Assembly: GCA_905182985.1 (NCBI GenBank)
Contig: CAJJDN010000181.1
Coordinates: 13,391 to 77,390, forward strand
Direction: 5' to 3'
DNA length: 64,000 bases
DNA from: Paramecium sonneborni
Lineage: Eukaryota; Ciliophora; Oligohymenophorea; Peniculida; Parameciidae
Shown: piece after piece, positions 53,263 through 64,000 of the stretch
How the letters are laid out: the number at the start of each line of letters is the position of its first letter
How positions within the stretch are numbered: position 1 is the first letter of the stretch
Program-made: the position numbers and the translations under genes
Notes under the pieces: model-generated
Database searches by the model: none
What the model saw: the letters and a program-made list of their open reading frames with translations, nothing else
What the model was told of the DNA's origin: nothing

Positions 53263-53948
53263 ATGTTTGCTAATTAAAAGTAATCCAATATGATTTATTT
53301 TAGAGTGCATAAAGTATTTGAAGATTAGATAGATACTGAGAATAGAGGAACATTACTCAATAGGATAAAGGAAATCAGATTGGAAGTAGTTTAACTTAAT
53401 TATGTTAAAGAAGTCTTATTATTGTAATATGATGGAGAATAATGATTAATTATTATCAAAAACAGAAATTACAAGAGCAATAAATATTAGAGCTTGTAGA
53501 ATAAATCGTCTGTATTGAAAGAATATAGGATGAGTAAAATGATGATAATAAAAAGTTATCTATATCTTTAGATAAAATAAGCATTTAAAATAATGAGTTG
53601 CTTTAATAAAATAATTAATTGACTTAAGACAATTCAAATTTAAAAGAAACTTTAAGCAATTAAAAACTAAGAACTTTTAAAGGTAAATAAAAGCTTGAAT
53701 ATCAGATATGTTCAAATAATAAAATTTATGCAGAATATTTCTCTAAAATGAAGTTTATAGATTAAAATTTGATTTTAAATAATAGAAAAAAAAGAAAAAG
53801 TAAATTTCTCTAAATGTAAAGTAAGATCACTTTTAGTTTAAATAAAAAGAATAAAAATAGAAATTCAAACAATAAGGATGTATTTATATTTACACTAGAA
53901 GGAAAAATTAAAGTATTCGTGAATTATTTAATATAAAAAGTAGTTTGA
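53263..53948 (+). pseudogene. Coiled-coil frame split by a frameshift (ATGA overlap)
   Basis: The first frame starts ATG 53263 and reads 60 codons (FRVHKVFEDQIDTENRGTLL) to TGA 53443-53445. A second frame starts ATG 53442, overlapping that stop by ATGA, and continues for 168 codons of Gln/Asn/Lys-rich coiled coil (YYQKQKLQEQQILELVEQ) to TGA 53946-53948. The two halves have the same character, and no canonical intron joins them cleanly, so a frameshift mutation in a formerly single gene is likeliest. Further A-rich coiled-coil-like fragments with breaks continue to about 55.2 kb. Confidence 0.4.
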
Positions 53949-55624
53949 GAACTTGATAGAGAATAAGGAGTAAGAGAAAATAATAATTAAGAAAAATTTA
54001 ACTAAAAATTTAGAATACACTATAAATGGTAAAGATAGACAGATATCAAGTTTGTTTTCTGAAACAAAGTAGTTTAGACTATTTGAGAATAAGGAGATTA
54101 TGAAATTTTGTAAAACGTGAAAGAATTTTGTAGATTAGATTTAGTAATTAAATTAATAAATTAATGAGCTGAATAATTCCACATAAGATAATCAAAGAAA
54201 AATATTCTTTTGGATTAAGAATTGATCACTAGAAAATCAAGTTGATATTGAATAATTTCAATGAGTTAAAGTTATATTCTTAATAAAATTGAATAATTTA
54301 AGATAGAATTAAGACTATTTAAGTGAGCTAGAAAGAGAAAAAAGAGACTAGCATGATATAATAGATAACATTCAAAGCAAATGAGAAATTTAAATTTTAG
54401 CCTCATTTTCTTTTTACATATTGGAGAAAGAATTTGAATAAAGAAGTAAATCTTAAACAAGAATTTTCCTTTTATAATATTTGGAAGATCAGAATATTGA
54501 AGTAAAGTAATTAAAATAAAAACAATAAATTAATTTATAAAGTGAAGGAACAAATAATTGAATTGAAATCTAACAGCATTTCTAAGATAGATAGCCTTCA
54601 GAATTTTTAGGCTAATCTTAGGGAGTTTTTATAGAACTAAACCTTAAAACTAATTTTAGTAAATATAATAAAATATTTATGTTTTTAAATATGAAGTGAA
54701 ATTAGAGAAATGGAATTATGAACTTAATTTAAAAGAATTTAAAATATCATTTTACTGAAGTGTAGAATTTAGCACAAGAGATTACAAATAGATTTAAAAG
54801 GAATCAAATGTTATCATAATAAGTAAATCTATTGATTAATGACTTAAAGAAGAAATTAAATCTTAATTGATAACCAAAGATTATAGTTTTGAGTATCAGA
54901 TTAGTTATGAAAAAAGCTTCAAAAAATATTGCTTAAACATTCTTAGAAAGCAGCCAGACTCTAAATTATAAGAAAAATTATAATTAATATTTTAGAACAA
55001 AAATTCAGCAAACAGTAGATTTAATTTTGAAAGAGAGATAATACTTTGAATAAAGATAGAATGATTGTAGAATGAAAAAATAATAAATTCAAATCATTAG
55101 ATCTCCAAGCATGATTAAATAATTAAGTTTATAAGAATTTATACATGTTAAATTTTATTAGAAAACATAAATTATGGTTCTTCTACTTATTGAATATCAA
55201 ATAAAATTACCATAAGAGTGATTAGCGAAAAGAAGATTTTAAATTATATTTAGTTTTTGTAGAAATAAAATCGGTCTTGAAAATATATATTTTTGTTTAT
55301 ATTAATTTTAATTATTTTAATATTTTTATTGATTGATGTTATAAATTTGATAGAAAAAAAGGATATATTTTTTTAAAGAAGTATTTTTAAAGATTTTTGT
55401 GAATATAAGATAATTGAAATAGTATTAAACTATGATTGTTAAGAATTTAGTTTGAATATCTCTTTAAAATAAATAATGACTTTATAGATTTGGAATGTGA
55501 TAAAAATATTTTAGAATATTGATGATTTGTAATGTTGTGAGTAATAATAATGAAGCTAATGAATGATTATAAAAATTGAGAGAATATATAAAAATCAGAT
55601 AATTAATTTAAATAGTTTAAAATA
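53949..55624. other. 1.7-kb tract of broken A-rich sequence
   Basis: Short coiled-coil-like fragments (for example near 54160-54240) are broken by TGA in all frames. Probably the rest of the decayed coiled-coil gene, then the spacer upstream of the Polo kinase. No intact gene. Confidence 0.4.
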
Positions 55625-57733
55625 ATGGACGACAAAACAAATCAAGAGGGGTAAAAGTAAGAAGTAAATTTAGGGCTGAGTAGTTAGTAATATTTGAGGA
55701 GAAGATCACAACAGTAAATGGATAGGGAGCAATTAAGAAATATCAAAGAGGGAAATTTTTGGGAAAGGGAGGATTTGCAAAGTGTTATGAAGCTACAATT
55801 TTGGAAAGTAAGAAGGTTCTTGCGGCAAAGATAATTGTTAAGAGTAGTTTAACAAAGAATAGGGCTCGTTAGAAAGTAAGTAGAGTTAATTGATGTAGCT
55901 AATATCAGAAATAAAAATACATAAGAGTTTGTAGAACACAAACATAGTACAATTTGAGCATGTATTTGAGGATCATGAAAATGTATATATATTATTAGAA
56001 TTGTGTTCAAATTAAGTAGATAATAAATAATAAAATAGACATTGAATGAATTAATAAAGAGAAGAAAGAGATTGACAGAGATAGAAGTGTAATGTTATGT
56101 TGGTTAAATAATAAATGCATTAAAATATTTACATGCATAGAAGGTGATTCATAGAGAGTAAGAAGTTATATAATATTAAAAAGTCTTAAATTGGGTAACT
56201 TATTTTTGAATAAATCAATGGAGTTAAAGTTAGGAGACTTTGGTTTAGCAACAAAGTTAGAATTTGAGGGAGAAAAGAAGAGAACGATATGTGGAACTCC
56301 GAATTATATAGCTCCTGAAGTATTGGATGGAAGAGTAGGCCATTCTTTTGAAGTAGATGTATGGTCATTAGGAGTCATTATGTATGCAATGTTGATAGGC
56401 AAACCTCCTTTTGAAACTCCAGATGTCAAAACTACATATAGAAAGATTAGATTGAATTCATATTCATTTCCAGAACATGTGTTGATATCAGATTCAGCAA
56501 AAAGTCTCATAACGAGAATTTTAAATTTAGATCCATCATAGAGACCTACATTAGATGAAATTATGGCTCATCCATTTATGAATACAGGTGGAACTATTCC
56601 AAAAACATTACCTTTGTCAACTTTGGCTTGTCCTCCTTCAGCATCTTATAATAAATAATTTTAACCATCAACTAATACAAGTAATTTAAAGATGTCAACT
56701 AATGTGTTACCTTAAAGATTAACAGAAACTACTCCAAATAATCCAAATAATCCAAACAATCCAAAGAATGTTTAAAAGTAAACTAATGGATCTTCTGATC
56801 GATTTCCATGTAAATTACTATTAATATAATATTAGTATAGAAACCAAGTTCAAGTGGAAATCTAATGGAAGATAATTTTTGTTCAGGTTGTCTAAATAAT
56901 GCTTAGAATGTTGGTTATGGTGGTTCTTAAAGACCTTAATCACAAAAACCAAATGATATCAGAAATAGTTAGAGTCAGAAAGCTCTCTCTTAACCATTTG
57001 GTGGAACAGGAATGTAAGGTGCTTAATCTGTCAATAATCTTGGAATTAAGTAGACACAATCAAAATAGGAAGTTTATGTTAAGAAATGGGTTGATTACTC
57101 AAGTAGATATGGATTAGGTTATTTATTAAGTAATGGTGCTACTGGAGTTTTCTTTAATGATTCAACTAAAATTGTACTTGATACCAAAACTTTGATATTT
57201 GAATATATGGAGAGGAAGGGATAAGATAAACAAGATATTTGTGAAACACACAATCTTAATGATTATCCATAAGACTTACATAAGAAGGTCACCCTACTTC
57301 AACATTTCAGAAGTTATTTGGAAGGGGAACCTCAAAATCCTTCAAATGAAGAATCAGATACCAAATAGTTAGTATATGTTAAGAAATGGATGAAAACTAG
57401 ACATGCCATTATGTTTAGATTGTCAAATAAAATTGTCTAGGTTATTAATCATTATTAATATTAGGTTAATTTTACAGACAAAACTGAAATTATATTGTCA
57501 TCAGAACATAAAATGGTTACTTATGTGAATAAAACTGGTGAAAGAAGTCATTATCCTTTAGCAACTGCTCTTGATAGCTAAAATACAGAAATGGCAAAAC
57601 GACTTAAAGTATATAATATTTACATTTTTCTTAGTACACTAAAGAAATATTAACTCATATGTTGAATGGTGGTCAAAATGGAGGAGACAATAAATCCAAT
57701 CAGCTAGCAAATGCCAACTGGTAAAATCCTTGA
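55625..57733 (+). CDS. PLK: Polo-like kinase, about 646 aa
   Basis: Mitotic Ser/Thr kinase of the Polo family. Six introns of 20, 23, 23, 26, 26 and 26 nt (55664-55683, 55876-55898, 56016-56038, 56158-56183, 56810-56835, 57609-57634) plus a likely 24-nt one (about 57440-57463) give an exact frame from ATG 55625 to TGA 57731-57733. Kinase motifs: [48 protein letters not shown] and [17 protein letters not shown] with the activating Thr. Two polo boxes follow: [20 protein letters not shown] with the conserved Trp, and [18 protein letters not shown]...DKTEIILSS. The linker is Asn/Pro/Gln-rich. Expected roles are basal-body and division control. Confidence 0.94.
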
Positions 57734-58529
57734 ATATTATATATTCTGATAACTATGTTAATATAATCAAGTTTTGTTAGTATAAAATTAATATAAAATC
57801 ATTAAGATTAATTTATAAATCATCAATATAAAATCTTATTTATAGATATTTCTAATTTTGTATTATTAAATTATATTATAAAATACTCTCTCAGAATATT
57901 TTTCTAAACTATTTTTGATTTAACTAACATGCCAAAATTTTAATTAATCGTTTTTGATATTGCTTTAATTCAATAAATAAATCATACTATTCTTAACTGA
58001 AGGTTCTTTTATTTTCTTAATTTAATCATTTAATTTCCCATTCATATGTTATCTTAACTCCCAGAAATTGTAATTCATCATTTTGATATTTTATATTGCA
58101 TTATAATATTGTTGACTCAATAAATTGTACAGCTTTGAGATTTTATTATAGAGTCCATTGTATTTAATTATTTTGATGAATCATTTAGATCTATTTAAGG
58201 TATGTATTCAATCAAAGTTTTAATGAAATAGTAATATGTAATATTAACTATTATTGTCAAACAATAACAATTTAATATTTTTATACATATTTATCTGGAT
58301 ATTTAAAAAATAATAAACAACAATTTTTAATAAGAATATGAATAAACTTGAGTTATTGAGAAAGGGTTGAAGTATAATTAATAAGAATAGATGGGTAGAC
58401 ATTTTGATTGAAAAAGAGTAAGAACAATATTCTGAGAATTTATGGATTGAAAATGAATTTAAGAATATAAATTAGATTGATGATTATTAAAAATATGGTT
58501 GCTTGAAATAAAAAAAAGACTAGGTTATA
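57734..58529. other. 0.8-kb convergent intergenic region
   Basis: It lies between two converging genes. No gene seen; bases 58330-58500 contain a short open plus-strand stretch of uncertain meaning. Confidence 0.45.
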
Positions 58530-60556
58530 TCATTTAATCAATTTATTTTAACGCCAAACTCCAATAAATGAACCAAATGTACCATTTCCATCAACATAAT
58601 CTTGATAGAATTCTCCTTTGTAACATTCATCATTAGATAGGTACAATGCTCCTTAACCATCTTTAAGATCATTTTTAAAATGACCAACATACTTAACCCA
58701 ATAACTAGAAGAATAGATGAAGTATTACTTTTCAATAAGATCAAAATTAGAACAATCAAATGGAGCATTCAATTTAGTAGGTTCTTTATTGTACAATGTT
58801 CCAAATCCAGAAAATTAATCATTTTCAAACTATCCTTCATATGCCTTTTAACCAACTCCATAGAAGAGTGTACCATATCCATGCATTTTATTCTATTTCC
58901 ATTATCCTTCATAATAACCACCTTAAACAAATTGATATCTTCCGAATCCATCTCTTAATTGATTGTAGATTTCTCCAACATATTAGGATCCATCTTGATA
59001 TTATTCAGTTTTAAAACATCTTGATTTATTCATTTCAATCATCTATTCCATTTCTTATTTATAATTAATATCTTTTTTGATAGAATAATTAATAGGTATT
59101 TCAGTATAACTTAAGGGTATACTATTGCATGATGGATGAGTATCTATAGTTATAACATGAGGATGAGTATTTTTAGTAGATTCTAATTAAGGTCGTTTTT
59201 AGGATTCTACTAAGGATGTTTATGGTTTAGTTGAGATTGTAGTAAATCCACCAAGACCAATTGAATATGATTATAATCCATTTCCAATTAATTATTCAAT
59301 CTTCTCTTTTTCAGTGTTTTATTTCTATTATGAATTATTAGTGAATTACAATGAAGAATTGACTAACTATCTATTGAATGAATAATCAACTGAAGCATAA
59401 CTATTCAGTTTTTATTAAACTTATGATTTACTTTGATCTTTTATAACCATTTAATCTTAATACTTATAAAATCCTAATTCTTTCTTTTTAGTTTTCTTGA
59501 TTGTAAGTTTAGGTTTAATTCTCAATTACTCAAATTCAATCATTATCTTACTTGGTTTACTTTCTACTTATTCTTTTAATTAATTTAATGGATCTTAAGG
59601 ACTGTCTTCTTTTAAATTCATGGGAGACTTAGAATCTAAACAAATAGCAGAATGATTAATTAAAGAGTTTTCTAATGATTTTGATATTCCTAAATCAGGA
59701 TTCCCCTTCATTAAATTGTTTAATGATTTGAAATCTGGTCTAGATTCTTCATCCATTTATAACATAGCTACAATAACAGATTCATATTTAATTGAATAAT
59801 TCTTTTTCAATAATGCTAGTTTTCTTGATAAATCAACATGTCCTCCTTCAAAACTATATAATATATTTATAAATATATATACTCAAAACAATCTCTACAA
59901 TGATCTAATAAACTTGCTTATAACATACACATTCCTAAACTCCAAACATCACTTTTATATAGATTGTGTCTAGGGAATTAATTATTCTAATTTATAGCTT
60001 CCAATAACTTTGGTGATAATTCAAATAATTTCTAATTCTCAGGATTCTATTACGCCATCTAAAATGCACTCTATTGAAAGTAATTATCACAAAGCTTCAA
60101 TGTGTTTTCATTCACATAACTTATTGTCAATGGTCTTATGTTCTGATGAACCAAATGTGCTTCTTACATTGTCATTAACAACTTTATCATATTAATATAC
60201 ATTACATTCACTAACCCCATCAATTGATTCCATAGTTCTTACTCTATCCAAAATGCTCCTCTACCTTTTCTGTTCACTATCTCCTTATGAAATGAAGTCG
60301 AGTAATATTCACTTACTATATACATTATCTAATATGAAGTGCACAATTCTTATTCCTTCTAAATTCCACTCTCCAATATTTTCACCAAATTCTCATGATC
60401 AACCTTTGCTCTCTTTACAAATCCATCATGTTAACTTTAATCCTATATTATTACTTTCCTCATTGCACATATCTAATTGTATTTTCTAATCAATGTAGCT
60501 TTCCCATATCTTGAGTCCTATATTTGACCTTCCTACTTACTCTCTTGAGAACCCAT
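58530..60556 (-). CDS. Kinase-like (probable pseudokinase) plus MORN-repeat protein, 657-665 aa
   Basis: ATG 60556 to TGA (rc of 58530-58532). A 29-nt intron (GTATATATATT...TATATAG, about 59860-59888) gives 666 codons; a further in-frame 24-nt intron (GTAATGTATATTAATATGATAAAG, about 60190) is likely. Residues about 15-270 have a kinase layout: HENLVKILES, YIVSEYYSTS, HLVHQNIRPLTISYV, LKLCDNY, and YKSDVWSLGMCMLQA in subdomain IX. The catalytic Asp is Asn in HQN, and DFG is replaced by DNY, so activity is doubtful. After a Ser/Lys linker, residues about 500-655 hold MORN repeats (YEGQWKQNKMHGYGTLFY, YEGQFENDQFSGFGTLY). MORN segments usually bind membranes or organise cortex and cilia. Confidence 0.82.
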
Positions 60557-61357
60557 TTTAGAAATATATATCTTCTATATTATTATTATTTTCAATATAT
60601 TTTCATTTTCATATTACTTTACTATCATCTAATCACTTTTACTAATCTTTCTACTCCTCCTTATACATCATAACTTTTCATTTATATTCATCTCTCTCAT
60701 TATCTCTCAAATTCAAATATTTTATTAACTATCAAACTTTTCCTTCTTTAATTGTATATACTTAATTTACTTTTTCTAAAGGAATCATTTGTGATACATT
60801 AATACAATAAGTAAATTTTTGCTACTCTAATCTCAACTTTTATTAATTAAATTTCTTTTCATGTATCATAAAAAAAACAACAATATATTGTTTTTATGTT
60901 AAGTTTTTACTTTATAATATGAACTTAGTAGTAAGTAAAGACAGTTTGAGATTAAAATTATTAGATTTTGTAGAAGTAACTAATATTTTGAGTTAGATAA
61001 AAAAATAAAAGTAACTATAAAATTATTTACTGAATCGTTTATGATTGAATCTTTAAATGGATTTTGAATTTTTAAAAGAAGAAACAAAAGAGATATAAAA
61101 GATGTAGATTAATTAAAATATAAAAAGCCTAAGTGTTTAAGTAATGGAATTAAGAGAGGTTATGATAAAAGAGTGAGGAATATTTGAAATTTGATTGATA
61201 AAATTAGATGATAAAATATTGTGATAAATAGATTAATTGAAAAGAATGAAAATTATAATAATTCAAAATTGTGAATTGAATAGATAAAGGGAATTGAATA
61301 ATTTGATTGGTTATAATAAAAAAGTAAAGAATGATAAGTTTTATGATAATAACTATT
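60557..61357. other. 0.8-kb intergenic region
   Basis: AT-rich, no gene recognised. The left part should include the promoter of the MORN gene; the right part is 3' flank of the next minus-strand gene. Confidence 0.45.
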
Positions 61358-61912
61358 TCAAGGGTAATGTAGAGAATGAGACATTGTGTTTTCTATTTCA
61401 ATAGTTTTGGATTCAAATGGATAGATTTAGATTTTGGGAGGGTTTCTATAATATCTTGAGACAGCAGGTAACTTTAATCTTGGACTACAACTTCGTCTTT
61501 GTTGATTGTAATATTTTTTATCAGTATCGTCTTTTTGAAAATTGTTCATTTTATCAATCCTATATTTAAGATTTTCTTTGGGTTTAGAATTGCGAGAGGA
61601 GTGAAATACAACATTATTGGGTGATTTTTCAATAATAAATGCTGCTCTAACAATGGGATCAAGATTTTTGATATATTAAGCAATTTCTGAGGATGCTCCA
61701 CGATAATTTTTATATCTGCCTAGAATGGTAGGATCAGAGAAGAGTTTTTAATTTTCGAGTCTTATTTAAATAAATTAGAGATGATACTTTAAAATGGGAT
61801 TTCTAGCAAGAATGTTAGAGTTGAGAGAATTGAATTTTAATAGCATATCTGAATTATGAAGGTTAGCATCAAGTGTAAAGGGATTTAGTTGTATTTTATT
61901 AGAGACATACAT
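61358..61912 (-). CDS. Hypothetical protein, 184 aa
   Basis: An exact 185-codon frame from ATG 61912 to TGA (rc of 61358-61360), no introns. Residues 1-100 are mixed, helix-prone (LLKFNSLNSNILARNPILKY; YRGASSEIAQYIKNLDPIVR). The C-terminal half is basic and polar (RRSCSPRLKLPAVSRYYRNPPK). No known domain. It is divergent from the U2AF gene with 90 bp between starts. Confidence 0.6.
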
Positions 61913-62002
61913 AAAATAATATATTTATAAAAAGATAATAATAAATATAGATAGATGGAGTTCATATAGTGATATATAAAAAGTATTAATAATCTTTTTT
62001 TA

Positions 62003-63273
62003 ATGGATAATAAAAAGAAATTAAAAAAGAAGGTTGATGATTCTGATAGTAGTGATTTGGATGAATAACTAAATGAGATATCTAAGAAATATAAGTAAAT
62101 GATTAGATGATAAGAATAAAGAAATCGACCCAGACCAGAAAAGTAGGAAATTCCAATATTAAAAAAAGTGAAGCCACCTGAACCTCCTCCTTAACCACCA
62201 TAACCTACAGCTTTACCATAATTATCTTCATTTAAAAAGAGTGATAGTGGTGCATATAAAGTACCATAACATTTACATAAAAATTATCCTCATGCAGTGT
62301 ATTAAATATTAGATTAATTAAAAATAGACGACTCTATTTAGGTAATCTGCCAGATAATGTTGATAAGGATCATCTACACAATTACATAAGATAATAAATG
62401 GAATCTCATGGAGCTGTATTAGATCCTGGAGATCCTGTTATTTAAGTGTAATTACAACCAGGTTAAAAATATTGCTTTGTGTAATTCAGAAGTATTGAAG
62501 AGACAGAAGCAGCTTTATAAATTGAAACTATTAATTATTAAGGAAAACCACTCAAATTCAAAAGAGTTAAAGATTATGATATCAGTCCACGTATTGAAGG
62601 TGAAAGGGAAGTCCCTAAAATATTACCTAAAGAACCTGCTTAAAAATTATTCGTTTGTGGATTAGCACCTGATACTGATAATGATGCTTTAGCTAATATT
62701 CTAAGCGAATATGGAAATTTAAAATCATTAAATGTTGTTAGAGATACTAAAAATGTTTGTAAAGGATTTGCTTTCTGTGAATTTGAAACTGATCTAGAAA
62801 CTTAAAATTGTGTTAATGGATTAAATAATAAAGTTATTGGAGGTAGATTATTATAGGTTAAAAAAAATGCTTAATTACCTACTCCTACTTAAGATTATAT
62901 TATTGATACTATTACTTTAGGAGAATAATCTGCATTTGAACTTAAATTATAATAAATTAATTAAATGAAAGTTAGTAGTGTTGTTGTTATTAATAATGCT
63001 GTCAGAATTAAAAATATTGAAGATGATTATGAATTTAATTTTGTTGTTAAAGATTTAAAAAAAGAAATTGAAAAAATTGGTAGATTGATTAGTATGGTTG
63101 TCCCAAGAAAAAAAGATGGCTATTCAGAAGGAATTGGAAAAGTTTTTGTTGAATTTGAAAATGAATAATTTGCCAAAATTGCTATCATTCTTTTATAAAA
63201 TAAAAAATATGATGGAAGAGAAATTGATATTGCATTCTATGATCCAAGATTATATGCAGATAAATAATATTGA
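62003..63273 (+). CDS. U2AF65: U2AF large subunit (U2AF65), 404 aa
   Basis: Splicing factor that binds the polypyrimidine tract and recruits U2 snRNP. Introns of 27 nt (about 62096-62122) and 29 nt (about 62301-62329) give exactly 405 codons. After a short Lys/Asp-rich then Pro-rich N-terminus come RRM1 (RLYLGNLPDNVDKD, FVQFRSIEETEAAL) and RRM2 (KLFVCGLAPDTDNDAL, KGFAFCEFETDLETQ). The C-terminal UHM-type RRM follows (DDYEFNFVVKDLKKEIEKIG, GIGKVFVEFENEQFAK, FYDPRLYADKQY). Domain order and the closing 'Y-x-DPxLY' match U2AF65. There is no arginine/serine-rich domain, and the UHM Arg-x-Phe loop is Lys-Lys-Tyr. An 'SF1/branch-site partner' role is inferred from family. Confidence 0.92.
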
Positions 63274-64000
63274 TTCATTATCATACATCTTTCAATTATA
63301 TTCATTTATATATTATATCAAGAATTTATATTCAAATTTAAATATATCATCAAATATACCCTAATACTTCATTTTTATTATTCGAAAAACATATCTCATT
63401 TAAGATATCTTTCTATATTAATTAAACTATATAAAAAGTTTCTGAAAGAATCAATTTCATTTCGAAATTTATTTTTAATTAGTTTCAATTCTATCTTTTT
63501 ATTGAAAAACTGAATAATTCATAATTTAGAAAATATTAAATTATTTGAATATTTAATGTTGGTTTTAAAATTATAATAGATATTAATTCTTTAAAAAATA
63601 TGTATTTTTATTAATAATATTTTGTTCATTTGAATCATTTTTTTGTAAGACTTTATTAATTACATAGATTATTAAAATTTTATTATATTATCATTCATAA
63701 TCTAATTATTATTACACTTTGTAATTAAAGATCTAAAATTTCGCTAATAAAAATTTTGTAATTTAAGTTATAGAAATTTTTGTTAATCTCAAATAAGTTT
63801 TAAAATAAAGGTATTGTATTTGTGATATCTAAAAAGTAAAGGTAAATAATTGGTGTGAAGATTTTGATCCAAGATAGTTGGATAAGTTATACATTATTTG
63901 AGGTTACTACAAAATACAAATATATGACAGAAATATGGATTGGCTTTAATTGAAGATAGGAGGAAAGATGTAAAAGATTGAAATAGAAGTTAATCGGAAT
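63274..64000. other. Right edge, no gene seen
   Basis: About 730 bp of AT-rich sequence. The last 170 bases have mixed frames interrupted by TGA; a gene could begin or end just beyond the window, but nothing can be supported. Confidence 0.45.

Noticed and set aside
58538..58951. Hydrophobic or Met-rich minus-strand frames near 58.6-58.9 kb
   Set aside because: They are shifted frames of the MORN repeats, which read cleanly in the neighbouring frame.

Overview
The window is ciliate macronuclear DNA, almost certainly from a Paramecium. Long frames closed only by TGA run through many in-frame TAA and TAG codons read as glutamine. Conserved families (Polo kinase, U2AF65, Tubby, VPS15, PDCD5, ammonium transporter) translate correctly only under that code. 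The DNA is strongly AT-rich, and the introns I could place are tiny: 20-31 nt, GT(A)...AG. Removing them restores both the reading frame and family homology. I cannot name the species.

Layout. 1-6.7 kb: the 3' end of an Arg/Asn/Asp-repeat protein, a small unknown gene, then VPS15 (membrane-trafficking PI3-kinase subunit). A 1,236-bp block is present twice around a single N at 5430; this looks like an unmerged contig overlap, so the second VPS15 5' piece and the first TPR-gene 3' piece are probably not real genes. 6.5-16.4 kb: a TPR-like helical-repeat protein, a Tubby protein, a SHIPPO-repeat axonemal-type protein, a four-TM protein, an ankyrin-PH-AGC kinase, a PUF RNA-binding protein and a small gene. 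16.4-24.8 kb: a coiled-coil protein sharing a 13-bp divergent intergenic region, a gene-poor tract with one decayed reading frame, PDCD5, a mitochondrial carrier and a basic protein. 24.8-33 kb: mostly gene-poor, with one small gene and an alpha/beta hydrolase. 33-48 kb: several unknown proteins, a PH-like/kinase protein, an ammonium transporter, a probable SAXO-like microtubule protein, an NT-C2/coiled-coil protein and further coiled-coil genes. 48.8-52.7 kb: a very large secreted/membrane protein. 53-64 kb: a broken coiled-coil frame, Polo-like kinase, a pseudokinase-MORN protein, a small gene and the splicing factor U2AF65.

There is no operon logic. Neighbours are mostly unrelated housekeeping, signalling and ciliary genes, packed tightly, with convergent stop codons 3-5 nt apart in two places and very short divergent spacers. 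About 10-12 kb shows no convincing gene, in blocks longer than I would expect for a Paramecium macronucleus; parts look like eroded genes. I found no tRNA, rRNA, CRISPR array, insertion sequence or telomere. I did not find a clearly new multi-gene system. The most distinctive items are unusual domain combinations and degenerate kinase sites, listed in the findings.
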